From: G963704535 sp963704535
GTDB lineage: Bacteria; Chloroflexota; Chloroflexia; Chloroflexales; Roseiflexaceae
Direction: 5' to 3'
Length of the DNA: 64,000 nt
NCBI GenBank assembly: GCA_963704535.1
Contig: OY969916.1
Location: forward strand, 3,782,001 to 3,846,000
Shown here: piece after piece, positions 45,153 to 54,973 of the stretch
Layout of the letters: the number at the start of each line of letters is the position of its first letter
Position numbering within the stretch: position 1 is the stretch's first letter
Made by a program: the position numbers and the translations under genes
The notes under the pieces: model-generated
What the model was told of the DNA's origin: nothing
Seen by the model: the letters and a program-made list of their open reading frames with translations, nothing else
Database searches by the model: none

Positions 45153-46277
45153 CTACTGGCCAAGCCCCCGCTCGATCGCCTCGGCGGCCTCGGGGTAGTT
45201 TGCCGCGTAGGCGTGCAGCAGCCCAAAGCAGCCCGCCAGCATCATGTCGCCGTGCGGCACCGCGAAGTAGGGCTGAGTCTCGGCATGCGACCAGCGCAGC
45301 GTCGAGCCACGCAGCATCGCCTGGCGCGGCCCAGTTACCGCCAGGAATGGCTGGGAATCCGGCGTCGGGTGCAGCACCAGCGCGCCGTGGCCCATGCTCT
45401 CGTACACCGCGCGGTTGCTGATCGTACCGGTGCCGAGCTGGGTTAGGAATGCTTCGAGCTGATCCGCCCGCAGCTCGCCGGTGTGGTGCTCGAAGCACCC
45501 GGCGATCGCCCCGCCGGCGATGTGGAACGCCAGGCAGTGGAAGTTGCCGACATTCGCTACCAACAGATCCTCCTGCTCGGCCACGCGCCGGTCGTCCAGC
45601 GCGCCCAGCACCGCCGCTGGCGCGGTGTCCATCACCAGCAGCGGCAGGTCGGCCGGCGCCGTCTGGGCCACCGCCAGAAGCCGCGTCATCGACGCGGGGA
45701 TGTCTTCGCGCCGGAAGCCCAGCGCCAGCAGCCCGCGCCCGGTCGAGAAGCGCTCGGCCAGGTAGTTGAAGCGGAACACCCGGTCGCTGACATCCGGCGG
45801 CGCGTTCCCGTGGTCGAAGACCGCCACCGCTAGCGCGTCGTAGGGGCGCGCGCCCGCCGCCCCGGCCACGCCGAACGCGGCCAGCGCCGTGTCGATCGCG
45901 TCCAAGTCCAGGTCGCGCATCGAGATCCGCTCGACGTCGCGCAGCGCCGCCGCCTCGTTCTCGCCCACCAGCGTCACGCCGTCGTGCTGCACTGCGTCGA
46001 GGTCGTCGTTGAAGGTGCGCGCCGCGTTGGGGGTGGCATACAGTGGCAAGCCCGCGCTCAGGTGATCATTGGCGGCCCACTGGCACGGCCCGCCGCCCAT
46101 GATCACGCCGGTCAGCAGCACTGGCCGGCGTGCTGCGGTCGCCGCGCGGATGCGCCCGGCAGTGATCTGCGTCGGCGCAGGCATCACCAACTGCAAGCTA
46201 TTCTCGACCGGCCCCTCGCTGTCGAACAGCATGATGTCCTGGGTGCCGGTGCCGACATCCACCGTCAGAATCTTCAT
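45153..46277 (-). CDS. DUF1786-family protein
   Basis: 374 aa. The start at 46277 (MKILTVDVGTGTQDIMLFDS) follows AAGGGAG. The N-terminal DVGTGTQD resembles the phosphate-1 motif of ASKHA ATPases; further blocks are GVIMGGGPCQWAANDHL, AVAVFDHGNAPPDVSDRVFRFNYL and LLVANVGNFHCLAF. The family is often annotated as associated with pyruvate-formate-lyase activating enzyme; its biochemical role is not known. Confidence 0.87.
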   Translation of the reverse strand: MKILTVDVGTGTQDIMLFDSEGPVENSLQLVMPAPTQITAGRIRAATAARRPVLLTGVIMGGGPCQWAANDHLSAGLPLYATPNAARTFNDDLDAVQHDGVTLVGENEAAALRDVERISMRDLDLDAIDTALAAFGVAGAAGARPYDALAVAVFDHGNAPPDVSDRVFRFNYLAERFSTGRGLLALGFRREDIPASMTRLLAVAQTAPADLPLLVMDTAPAAVLGALDDRRVAEQEDLLVANVGNFHCLAFHIAGGAIAGCFEHHTGELRADQLEAFLTQLGTGTISNRAVYESMGHGALVLHPTPDSQPFLAVTGPRQAMLRGSTLRWSHAETQPYFAVPHGDMMLAGCFGLLHAYAANYPEAAEAIERGLGQ

Positions 46278-46411
46278 GGCGCTCCCTTTGCATCGCTGGC
46301 TCACATCGTGCTCATGCTACCATACCATGAGCCGTGGAACGATCGCATCGCCGGTGGCGTCTAGCAACCGGAAGACACAAACGGCCTACAATGGCCACAA
46401 GGAGAATCATA

Positions 46412-46957
46412 ATGCGTTACACCATCTATTTGACGCTGGCCTCGCTGGTGCTGCTACTGGCCGCTTGCGGCGGGAGCCCAACGGGCAGCACGGGCGCTAC
46501 TCAACCGACCCAGTCGACCCCCTCGAATGGCACCCAGGCAACCCAGGTCCCCGAGCCGACCCAGGCGCCCCAATCCGATCCGGTGCAGCCGACCGGCCAG
46601 CCACTTGGCCAGGACGTGGTGATCGCGCTGCAAAAGACCGGCGGCATCGCCGGAATGAACGAGACGCTGACGGTCCAGGCCGACGGGACAATCAAGGTGA
46701 ACGGCAGGGGCGGGAACAAGGAGGCGCGGCTCGCCACAACCGAGCTTGGCCAGCTCCAGCAGCTCCTTTCCAGCGCCGATTTCGCCAAGCTGGAGGGGAG
46801 CTACCGGGCGACCGGCGCCGACCTGATCACCTACCGGCTGACGATCTCCGAAGGCGGCGCGCAACGGACGATCGTCACGATGGACGGCGCCCAGAACCCC
46901 GCCGTGCTCGACCAGGTTCTGGCCGAGCTGGCGAAGTTGCAGGCGCAGGTGAAGTAG
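46412..46957 (+). CDS. Hypothetical lipoprotein
   Basis: 181 aa. The start at 46412 (MRYTIYLTLASLVLLLAACG) follows AAGGAG. Clear lipobox LLLAAC, then a Thr/Gln/Pro-rich linker (TQSTPSNGTQATQVPEPTQ) and a roughly 100-residue globular domain (VVIALQKTGGIAGMNETLTV, VNGRGGNKEARLATTELGQL). Such lipoproteins resemble inhibitor or protease-associated domains, unassigned. Its last 83 bp overlap the convergent glycosyltransferase gene. Confidence 0.82.
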   Translation: MRYTIYLTLASLVLLLAACGGSPTGSTGATQPTQSTPSNGTQATQVPEPTQAPQSDPVQPTGQPLGQDVVIALQKTGGIAGMNETLTVQADGTIKVNGRGGNKEARLATTELGQLQQLLSSADFAKLEGSYRATGADLITYRLTISEGGAQRTIVTMDGAQNPAVLDQVLAELAKLQAQVK

Positions 46958-48554
46958 CACGGGCGCGCCGCCACAGCTCCGGCACGTCGAGCTTACGCCC
47001 CCAGCCCAGCGCCAGCAGCGGCGGCCCGTAGATCAGCACAGATAGGATCGTGTTCCAGATCGCGCTCAGGGCCGGGTTGTCGATGTCCCATCCCAGCCGG
47101 GTCAGTAGAAAGACGTTGGCGGTGTAACTCAACATGGCCGTGCAGCAGAACAGGCCGATGCTCCACGCCGCGCGTGTGCGCCAGGGCTGGAGCGCGATCA
47201 GCGACAGCACCCACAGCAGGTACCACGGCTGGAACCAGGGGTTGCAGAAGAACAGAAACCACAGCACCAGCCAGAGCGCGTGCTCGGCCACGTCGTGCGG
47301 CGCGCGCCAGGCGCGCAGGGCCGACCAGGCGACGCCGCCTGCCAGCAGCCAGACGCCGACCCCCGCCGCTAGCGCCTCCGCCGTACGCTCCCCCAGAAAT
47401 GTGGCCAGCAACGATTGCAGCACGGCCAGCCATGAGGCGGTGAACAATGTACCCCGGTCGCCGAAGTTGCGTAACGTCCCCCACCCGGTCCAGAACGGCG
47501 CGTAGGCGATCACGACGACCGCCCCGCACACCAAGCCGCCCAGCAGCACCAACCGTGGGCGCCCCCGCGCCGTAGGAACTCGCCGCAATGCCGCGCTTAG
47601 AAACATCGGCCCAAGGAACAACGTCAGGTACTTGATCAGCCCACCCACCGTCAGCGCCAGGAACGCCCCCACCGCCCGGATTGAGTTTTGAGTTCTAAGT
47701 TTTGAGTTCTGAGTTACCTCACTGTCAACTCTTAACTCATCACTCTTAACTCTTAACTGGAAGCTCCAGACCGCCAGCACGATCAGCAGCGCCATCCAGG
47801 CGTCGTTGTGCCCGGCGCCGATCGTCTCCCACAGCACCAGCGGGTTCCACAGCCACAGGTACAGCCCAAGCCAGCGCTGTCCAGGCGCGATCCGCCCCAG
47901 CGCGACCCAGATCGCCGCGCCACACAGCAAAAAGCCCAGCGCGGCCAGCCCCTTGTAGGCCAGCAGCAGCCGCAGCAACTCGGCGTCGCGGGCTGCATCG
48001 GCCCCGGCCGGGCCGGGCCGCTCGCCGGCCAGCAGGGCCGTGAGCCGGCTCATCGCTTCCCACAGCGGCCCGTAGGCGGTGACGGAGCGCCGCCATGCGA
48101 CATACCAGAACAGCGGATCGTGGTCGAAGTCGTGCGGGATCCGGATAAACGTGTTCGCCCCATAGCGCACCTGCATCCGGCCGCGGAACAGGTAGTCATA
48201 CAGGTCCACCGAGGTCACCGGGTAGACCAGCAGCAGCAGCGCGAGAAACGCCAATGGGAAGCCGATCACGATTAGCGCACGTGACCACGTGGCCGGCTGC
48301 GCGGCTTTATGGGGCAAAGCGGGTGTCCGCGCCAGCAGCAGCGCCCCCGCGCCGTAGCCGGCGAATAGCAAGAGCACGCTTCCAACCAGCGCCACCCCCA
48401 CGGTTCCGTTGGCGTTGGTCAGCTTCTGGAGGTTCTGAATCGGGTATGCGTAGATGCGCAGCAGCGGAAAACACAGCAGCGCGGCGGCATACACAAACGC
48501 GGTGACAATTCCAGTCAGGGCAAGTCCCACATCAGAGCGAATCGTTCGCGGCAT
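46875..48554 (-). CDS. GT-C type glycosyl/mannosyltransferase with heptad insert
   Basis: 559 aa with about 12 membrane helices. VYPVTSVDLYDYLFRGRMQV, then RYGANTFIRIPHDFDHDP, the first-loop Asp motif of polyprenol-phosphate-dependent mannosyltransferases. Residues about 265-293 (LRVKSDELRVDSEVTQNSKL...) are hydrophilic, foreign to the family and encoded by a heptad-repeat palindrome lying in frame between two helices. The C-terminal tail is Pro/Arg-rich. Likely transfers a sugar outside the membrane. Confidence 0.82.
   Translation of the reverse strand: MPRTIRSDVGLALTGIVTAFVYAAALLCFPLLRIYAYPIQNLQKLTNANGTVGVALVGSVLLLFAGYGAGALLLARTPALPHKAAQPATWSRALIVIGFPLAFLALLLLVYPVTSVDLYDYLFRGRMQVRYGANTFIRIPHDFDHDPLFWYVAWRRSVTAYGPLWEAMSRLTALLAGERPGPAGADAARDAELLRLLLAYKGLAALGFLLCGAAIWVALGRIAPGQRWLGLYLWLWNPLVLWETIGAGHNDAWMALLIVLAVWSFQLRVKSDELRVDSEVTQNSKLRTQNSIRAVGAFLALTVGGLIKYLTLFLGPMFLSAALRRVPTARGRPRLVLLGGLVCGAVVVIAYAPFWTGWGTLRNFGDRGTLFTASWLAVLQSLLATFLGERTAEALAAGVGVWLLAGGVAWSALRAWRAPHDVAEHALWLVLWFLFFCNPWFQPWYLLWVLSLIALQPWRTRAAWSIGLFCCTAMLSYTANVFLLTRLGWDIDNPALSAIWNTILSVLIYGPPLLALGWGRKLDVPELWRRARATSPAPATSPARPEPGRARRGSGRRPS
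47682..47757. repeat. Heptad-repeat palindrome inside a coding gene
   Basis: Units GAGTTTT, GAGTTCT, AAGTTTT, GAGTTCT, GAGTTAC face AACTCTT, AACTCAT, CACTCTT, AACTCTT. Same architecture as the intergenic palindromes but within the glycosyltransferase gene, keeping the reading frame open. Confidence 0.82.
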
Positions 48555-48567
48555 CAGCTTTCAATTA

Positions 48568-48606
48568 TCCGTTCTATCCGCTCCCCTATCCGCTCCCCTA
48601 TCCGCT
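48568..48606. repeat. Tandem TATCCGCTCCCC repeat
   Basis: TATCCGTTC, then TATCCGCTCCCC twice, then TATCCGCTC fill the 52-bp gap between two minus-strand genes. Resembles the heptad elements in location but has a 12-bp unit. Confidence 0.75.
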
Positions 48607-49809
48607 CTACCATAGGGTCAATTGCTCCACCACCGGACCGCGCGCCGCATAGTGCCGCTCGCGCTCCGCCGCGTCGCGCCCGAAGAAGTGCCCGTCCAGC
48701 GTCACAAAGTCGCGCGCCCGCGTGATCGCGCCACCCAGTCCCTTGAGATGCGCCGGATCGCGGAAGCGGTGCTCGCGCCGCAGGCGCACGATCCGGCGAA
48801 CGCTCAACGGCCCCAGGCCCGGCACTCGCAGCAACAGCTCCTGATCCGCTGTATTGAGCTCGATTGGAAAGCGCTCCGGGTGCGCCAGTGCCCAGGCCAG
48901 CTTGGGATCCACCTGGAGCGGCAGGTCGCCGGCTGGGTTATACGGTAGCTCGGCGGTGGTGAAACCGTAGTGCCGCAGCAGCCAGTCGGCCTCCTTGAGC
49001 CGCTGCTCACGTATGAACGGCGTCGGCTGCTGCTGCTCCAGCGGCGTGCCGGGCGCCGGCCGGAACGCGCCGAAATAGACCCGGCGCAGCTCCAGTTCGC
49101 TGTACAACCAGGTTGCCGTTAGCAGCAGCTCGCGGTCGCTCTCGCCCGCCGCCCCGACGACGAACTGTGTCGCCAGGCCGCTCCCCAGCAGTGCCGATCC
49201 TCCCGGCCCTCCAGCCCGCTGCAAGTCGCGTGCCCAGATCAGCCGGGTCATCAGGTCGCTGGACCAATCGCGCTCCGGCGAGATCCGCGCCAGGCGCTCG
49301 GCCGAGGGCGCCTCCAGATTCAGGCTCAACCGATCGGCCAGCCGCGCAGCCCGCTCGACCTCGCCGTGCGACGTGCCGGGCAGCAGCTTCACGTGGATGT
49401 AGCCCGTGTAGCTGTGGCGCTGCCGCAGAAACTCGACGCCGTCGAGCATCCGGCCCACCGCGCCCTGGACATCGCCGTCGACCCCGGTCGAGAGAAACAG
49501 CCCCTGGGCTGCTCCACGCTCGTAGCGCGGCAGGAAGAGCGTCGCCAGCTCCTCCGGCGTCAGCGTGGCGCGCGGCGTGTCGCTGCCCGATCGCAGCGGG
49601 CAGTAGGTGCAGTTCCAGGCACACGCGCTACTCATCAGCGTGCGAAACACCGGCCTTGACTTGCCGTCCGGGCCGCCTTCGGTGGCGATCCCAGCGTCGC
49701 TCCAGACCGCCTTCTTGGGCGTGTAGCGGCGCCCGCCCTGGCTAAACGTATCGCAGGCGTCGAAGCGGGCCGCCGGCGACAGAATATCGAGTTTGTGCTC
49801 CAGGTCCAT
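48607..49809 (-). CDS. Radical SAM protein with helix-hairpin-helix (putative DNA modification/repair)
   Basis: 400 aa. The start at 49809 (MDLEHKLDILSPAARFDACD) is weakly supported. Radical SAM cluster motif CAWNCTYCPLR (CxxxCxxC) near residue 64, SGSDTPRATLTPEELATLFL, and LLPGTSHGEVERAARLADRL of the barrel. A C-terminal DNA-binding HhH motif: LLLRVPGLGPLSVRRIVRLR and PAHLKGLGG. This combination defines the radical-SAM putative DNA modification/repair group; its reaction is not established. Normally adjacent to a DUF4130-type partner, not seen here. Confidence 0.9.
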   Translation of the reverse strand: MDLEHKLDILSPAARFDACDTFSQGGRRYTPKKAVWSDAGIATEGGPDGKSRPVFRTLMSSACAWNCTYCPLRSGSDTPRATLTPEELATLFLPRYERGAAQGLFLSTGVDGDVQGAVGRMLDGVEFLRQRHSYTGYIHVKLLPGTSHGEVERAARLADRLSLNLEAPSAERLARISPERDWSSDLMTRLIWARDLQRAGGPGGSALLGSGLATQFVVGAAGESDRELLLTATWLYSELELRRVYFGAFRPAPGTPLEQQQPTPFIREQRLKEADWLLRHYGFTTAELPYNPAGDLPLQVDPKLAWALAHPERFPIELNTADQELLLRVPGLGPLSVRRIVRLRREHRFRDPAHLKGLGGAITRARDFVTLDGHFFGRDAAERERHYAARGPVVEQLTLW

Positions 49810-50068
49810 AGCGATGATACGGCAGGTGTTACCTGCTCCACTCGTCGATAGCCGCATGGGCTGAATGCTGGTCGTTGTGGTGAATGTTTGGTGATTATAC
49901 CACTGCGTGTGGAGTCTGGCACAGGTGTGCGTGGGGACAAGTGCTCATTGCATCTCTCCCCCAATGAATGACGCAACCACGCGACCGGTATATCGTATAT
50001 ACTCATGGGCCAAACACTGACGCCTTGCCAGTGTCGAACTCGGCACCTCCCAGAAAGGAAGTAGTACC

Positions 50069-51301
50069 ATGTCAGGGCTACTGTTAATCCCGGCCATCAT
50101 CTTCGGCGTCTTGCTGCTCGTCGTCTTCATGTCCGGGTTCCTCCGCTATATCCCCAACAACAAGGTTGGCATTGTGGAGAAGCTTGTAAGCGGTCGCGGG
50201 TCGGTGAAATCCGGATTTATTGCCCTAAAAGGTGAGGCCGGTTTCCAGCCTGATGTTCTTCGTGGTGGCTGGCACGTGTTCATCCCTTTCCAATACCGCA
50301 TTCACAGCGTCCCGCTTGTGACCATTCCCCAGGGCAAGATCGGCTACATCTTCGCGCGTGACGGTCTACCGCTCCAGCCCGCACAGTCATTGGCTTCCAA
50401 TGTTACGGCCAATAATTTTCAGGATGTGGGAACCTTTTTGCAAAACGGTGGGCAACAGGGACCACAACGCCAGATTTTGCGTGAAGGTACGTATGCCTTA
50501 AATCTGGCGGAATTCGTCGTGATTACCGAAGATAGCGTCTTTTATCTACCGTTGAGCCGCGAGGAAGAAGCTACGTTCAAGCGCATGGCCGAAGTCATCA
50601 AAGAGCGCGGCGGTTTTCAGCCGGTGATTATCAAGGGCGCCGATGACCTTGTCGGTATTGTCACTGTCCACGATGGCCCATCGCTCCCCCAGGGGGAGAT
50701 CATCGCACCGACGGTCGGCAACGAATCCGCCGACCAGGAGACCTATCACAACACCTTTCAAGACCCCGAGCGCTTCCTGAAGGCCGGCGGTATGCGTGGG
50801 CGACAGCTTCAGGTACTGGTCGAGGGTACATACTATATCAATCGGCTGTTTGCCACCGTCGAGATGATACCGAAAACGGTGGTCGAGGTCGGTAATGTGG
50901 GCGTGGTCGTGTCGTACACAGGTGACGTCGGCGCGGACCTGTCGGGCGAGGAGTACAAGCACGGCGAGATGGTGAAGCAGGGCAGCCGCGGCGTGTGGAA
51001 TACGCCCCTGCTGCCGGGCAAGTACGCGTTTAACACCTATGCCGGCAAAGTGCTCATGGTGCCCACGACCAATATCATCCTCAAGTGGAATAAGAGCGAA
51101 AGCGGCGCGCACCGATTAGATGAGAACCTGTCGGAAATCTCGCTGATCACCAAGGACGCCTTCGAGCCATCACTGCCGTTGTCGGTCGTCGTGCATATCG
51201 ACTACCGGCAAGCGCCGCTGGTCATCCAGCGCTTCGGCGATGTCAAGCGGCTGGTCGAGCAGACCCTTGACCCGATGGTTTCGGCATATTTTAAGAACTA
51301 G
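50069..51301 (+). pseudogene. SPFH/flotillin-like protein, 3' truncated at an integration junction
   Basis: 410 codons. N-terminal membrane anchor (MSGLLLIPAIIFGVLLLVVF), then SPFH-type sequence (YIPNNKVGIVEKLVSGRGSV, GGWHVFIPFQYRIHSVPLVT, PLSVVVHIDYRQAPLVIQRF). The frame ends PMVSAYFKN-TAG where flotillins normally continue into a long coiled coil. The stop lies in the sequence shared with the end of the serine-integrase gene, so the 3' half is presumed to sit at the far end of the integrated element. AAGGAAGTAGTACC precedes the ATG. Confidence 0.82.
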
Positions 51302-51302
51302 A
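51283..51302. other. Probable attachment junction (att) of the integrated element
   Basis: The truncated SPFH frame and the integrase 3' end overlap by 11 bp here (around TATTTTAAGAACTAGAGG). The exact core cannot be fixed without the other junction, which lies outside the window. Confidence 0.55.
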
Positions 51303-52934
51303 GGAATTAGATCGCAGCAAGGGAATACTCACTACGTCGTCACGTAGGATACATTGTAGCCGAAGCCATATCTCCCCGGATTTCCTTACAACCTCCACCC
51401 GAACATCAAGCCCATCCACCACCGTCCGCTTGGCGTCAAACCGCTCCTCAATCGCTGCTAAGTGCTCCCCGAGCTGGTATGAGAAGGCAATCAGGCTGTT
51501 GATTGTGTCATCGGTTAAGGGCGTCTCTTTTTCTTGTTCTAATTTCCTAATTTCCTCAGTTGTAAGCTGAAGTTTGCGATTCTGTTCGGAAATCAGCTCC
51601 TCAACTATCCCTTCGGGCATGCCTTTCGCGTACAGTGTTCCAATCCTTTTCAGCTCTGCTTCAATCTCTCCCTTGTGTTCGTAGAGCGTTCGGAGGCGTT
51701 CCAAAACGCCGCTCCCGGCGTCCCGCTGTCCCTGCTGGATTTCTTGCAGCTTGCGCTCAAGGATTGCAGGATTGGCTATCTCCTCTTTTACCCAAGACCA
51801 AACCCTATTATCAAGCTCTGTGACATGGACTGGCGGCATGTCACAGCTATGCGCCCGATTGTGGGCTGCGGTTCGCCCAGGACAGCGGTAGAAATGCCAA
51901 GCATATTCAGTAATCGTGCCGTCTTTCAGCTTATGCGCCTTGCCCGTACTGATTGAGCGCATCTTGTACCCACATTCACACGTCACCCGTCTGCCTACAA
52001 GATAGTCAAAGCGCGCTCCCCGGTTTGACAGGGGACGCCCTTGATCCATGCGGCGTTGGGCAGCGTTGAATAATTCCTCATCAACAATGCGAGGCACCGG
52101 GACACCGACCCACGTATCCCGATCCCGATTGGCAAGTGGCTGACCGTTGACTGCCTTATAGCGGAACTGGTAAAAAATACCGTTATATGCGCTATGCCGA
52201 ATAATTTTGTGAATCGTTGCCCTGCTCCACTGAGCGTACCCGCGTATTTTCATGTGGACTCGGCCGGGGATGAGGTCTTGCGGCGTTGGAATACCACGTT
52301 CTGTTAACCGCTCGGCAATTCGTAGAGTTGAGAGCGGCCCTGATTCCCCATCGCCGACAACATACCAGGTAAAAACTTGGCGGATAATCTTTGCCTGTTC
52401 CTCATTGACCACAAGGCTTGCGTTTCTTCCCTGTCCGACTTTGTTATATCCGTATGGTGGGCGGCCAAGCCCTATCCACTTACCGGCAGCAACTTTATTC
52501 TTCCTGCCCTGATCAGTACGCTCGACAATATCATCTGCTTCTATCTCAGCCATGATGTACTGGAGGTCTTCAGGGAGGCGCTGGCGGGCTGTCTTCCCGC
52601 TGATTTGCCGGGTTGACGCATAGTGAATGTCCTTGCCTGCCCTTCTGATGCGCTCACGAAGCACCACTGAGTTCACATAGTTACGATGTAGCCGGTCAAA
52701 CTTCCACGTCACGAGCACATCTGCCTCATCACGCTCAAGCATCTGACAGGCTTCTTCTAACCCATCACGTTCCAGCTTGCGGCCGGTCATATCATCTTTA
52801 AACTCGGCAACAATGGCTAGCCCTGTCTCAGCATCATATTGCCGCATCTGTTCAAGCTGGTAGTCAAGGGAGTAGAGTTCAGCCTGGCGGGGAGTGGACA
52901 CGCGGGCGAGGTTGATAGCACGCTTGGAGGACAT
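51291..52934 (-). CDS. Large serine recombinase (integrase)
   Basis: 547 aa. Catalytic serine Ser13 in INLARVSTPRQ; resolvase domain to about residue 150 (DEADVLVTWKFDRLHRNYVN). The Recombinase domain shows GRPPYGYNKVGQGRNASLVV, then ATIHKIIRHSAYNGIFYQFR. Zinc ribbon with CECGYKM...FYRCPGR...HSCDMPP, then a coiled coil (LRTLYEHKGEIEAELKRIGT, EEIRKLEQEKETP). Start behind AAGGAGCCTCCC. Its last residues (SNSSSS) lie on the SPFH junction, so it sits at the very edge of the element that it presumably integrates. Confidence 0.94.
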   Translation of the reverse strand: MSSKRAINLARVSTPRQAELYSLDYQLEQMRQYDAETGLAIVAEFKDDMTGRKLERDGLEEACQMLERDEADVLVTWKFDRLHRNYVNSVVLRERIRRAGKDIHYASTRQISGKTARQRLPEDLQYIMAEIEADDIVERTDQGRKNKVAAGKWIGLGRPPYGYNKVGQGRNASLVVNEEQAKIIRQVFTWYVVGDGESGPLSTLRIAERLTERGIPTPQDLIPGRVHMKIRGYAQWSRATIHKIIRHSAYNGIFYQFRYKAVNGQPLANRDRDTWVGVPVPRIVDEELFNAAQRRMDQGRPLSNRGARFDYLVGRRVTCECGYKMRSISTGKAHKLKDGTITEYAWHFYRCPGRTAAHNRAHSCDMPPVHVTELDNRVWSWVKEEIANPAILERKLQEIQQGQRDAGSGVLERLRTLYEHKGEIEAELKRIGTLYAKGMPEGIVEELISEQNRKLQLTTEEIRKLEQEKETPLTDDTINSLIAFSYQLGEHLAAIEERFDAKRTVVDGLDVRVEVVRKSGEIWLRLQCILRDDVVSIPLLRSNSSSS

Positions 52935-53458
52935 GGGAGGCTCCTTTCAGTGGCTCAAGGCAAGAGCCCTTGCGGATTGTACCTTCTAGAAAGACAGCAC
53001 GGTTTTCCTTGCGCTCAACCACCGATACGCTCATCCGTTCGCCCTTAGTCTACCACTAAAATACTAGTTGTCAACACATTCTAAAGTTGTGATTCAGGCT
53101 ACGAATGTTGACCTGCTCCGATATGCGGTTGTATAAGTCAGCATGGCTTGTCTATTTCTGCCTGAATGCGAGCCGTTTACCTTACAGACCCGCAGCACTG
53201 CCGGTTTGTTGTTAGCAGTACTGGGGTAGTGACATTTCATCGTACCCTGTGTTAGAGTGCAAATCGGAAGCAGAATTAGCCTGAACACAAGTGCGTCTTC
53301 AGGGTTGTTTCCGCTTCCATCGTGGCTTGCATGCAGTGACGATCGCTCATTCCTCCTCATCAACGAGGCGGCGTTTTGGATTCCGATCCATCGGAATGCA
53401 ATGCGCCGCTTACGGGAGCGGCGAGTAGCTGCCGCGTCAAACGCGGAGGAGGAAATCG
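52935..53458. other. Non-coding region of integrated element
   Basis: 524 bp without a convincing gene. AT-rich around 53050-53095 (AAAATACTAGTTGTCAAC), probably the integrase promoter region. Nothing else identified. Confidence 0.4.
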
Positions 53459-54046
53459 GTGGATATTCGCATACCAGAGGAGCTGCGGACGAGCATTCCG
53501 CAACTAGACACGGCATCCGAGCAGGAAGACCCAATGGTCTGGGCCAGGTTCTCTAGTGAGGCCCTTGGCACAACGTGGTACATCATTGCCGCGACGTTTC
53601 TGGAAACCGACGCCATTTTCTATGGCTACATTGTCGGCTGGGACGAGGAGTTGACCTACTTCAATCGCTCTGACTTGGAGTTGCTCGCAGCCCAGGAAGA
53701 TGCAGCGATTGAGTACGATGCAACCTTCACACCCTGCCGTCTCTCTGAGGTGGTAGCGCGTGAGCGAGGCGATGGCCCCAAGTTCCCACTCGGGCGACTT
53801 GTTGCCACGCCTGGTGCTCTGGCAGCGTTTGAGGCGAATAAGCAAAGTCCGACCATCTTTGTACGCCGGCACCTGAAAGGCGACTGGGGCGAAGTGGACG
53901 TACACGATGTGCAGGAGAACGAGTTCTCCCTCATTAACGGCCTACGGCTCTTGTCGGCCTACACCCTGAAGGATGGCACCCGTATCTGGATTATTACCGA
54001 GGCGGATAGGTCGGCAACGACTATTTTACTGCCAAGTGAATACTAG
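53459..54046 (+). CDS. DUF2958-like plasmid/ICE protein with fused second domain
   Basis: 195 aa from GTG 53459 behind GGAGGAAATC. Residues 1-105 resemble DUF2958 (PMVWARFSSEALGTTWYIIA, FYGYIVGWDEELTYFNRSDL). Residues 115-195 match a second small family common on plasmids and ICEs (GRLVATPGALAAFEANKQSP, FSLINGLRLLSAYTLKDGTR). Usually these are separate genes; here they are one. Supports the mobile-element origin of the region. Function unknown. Confidence 0.72.
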   Translation: MDIRIPEELRTSIPQLDTASEQEDPMVWARFSSEALGTTWYIIAATFLETDAIFYGYIVGWDEELTYFNRSDLELLAAQEDAAIEYDATFTPCRLSEVVARERGDGPKFPLGRLVATPGALAAFEANKQSPTIFVRRHLKGDWGEVDVHDVQENEFSLINGLRLLSAYTLKDGTRIWIITEADRSATTILLPSEY

Positions 54047-54132
54047 GCACGAAACACGATGCAAGCTTGGGGCTGGTACAGGACACACCTGGCCAGCCCT
54101 TTTTCGTGGTCACTTGCTCTTGTTCTTACTGG

Positions 54133-54150
54133 TGATAACGCCCGTTATCA
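54133..54150. repeat. Short perfect palindrome
   Basis: TGATAACG-CC-CGTTATCA, 87 bp after the preceding stop, in the 400-bp gap to the nuclease gene. Could be an operator or part of a terminator. I see no gene in 54047-54440. Confidence 0.5.
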
Positions 54151-54973
54151 GAATAGGCTTTTCCTGTACACCCCCATCTCCCACAACTATCCACAGCCCA
54201 GATGTGCTATACTTGTGGCTTCAGTTCTGCCACTTAGGAGTGCGGGTTTGCCAATGAACGACGAACTTCGGTAGATAGTCATTGAGCCGCTGCGTCGCAG
54301 GAATGAGCAGCCTGCTGGGCTACACACCCAAGCCCTCGCGTAGCGGATCATTGTGTGTAGGCATGTAGTAGCAGTCAAGGTACCATGTTTTGATCGCCCT
54401 CGATAGCTCGTATGTAATCCAATCGATACTTCATTCGGAGATGACAATGAGCACTATAAAATTCAGACCATCGGATTTTATGCGTGCAAGGCGCCCCACA
54501 TTATTTTCAGATACAACGGTAAAAGAAAGGTTTATACTCTCTGAAAGTATGTTGGAGTACCACCTTGACACCCTAACCAGTCGGAAGCAGGAAAACGACT
54601 TTGAGAACTATTGCCGGCGTTTGGCTGAAAAAGAGATATGCCCTAATTTGCTGCCTCAGTCTGGGCCGGTTGGCGGCGGGGACAGCAAAGTAGATAGTAG
54701 ACATTATCAAGGTTGGCGGTATACTGTCCGGGATGTTCTTTCACGGAGTGAAATAATGCCAAAGTTCGACACCATTTTGCAGAATGAGCGGCGCTTACGC
54801 GCCTTTACCGGCCTGGATACAGCCACCTTCACAGCCTTCTTACCCGATTTTACCAAGGCAATGCAACACTATCTCAAGGGCACGACCCTTGATGGCTACG
54901 TCCGAGAAGGCGACCGCGCGATTACCTACGCCAACAGCCCGCTACCCACAGCCTCTGATCGGCTGCTATTCAT

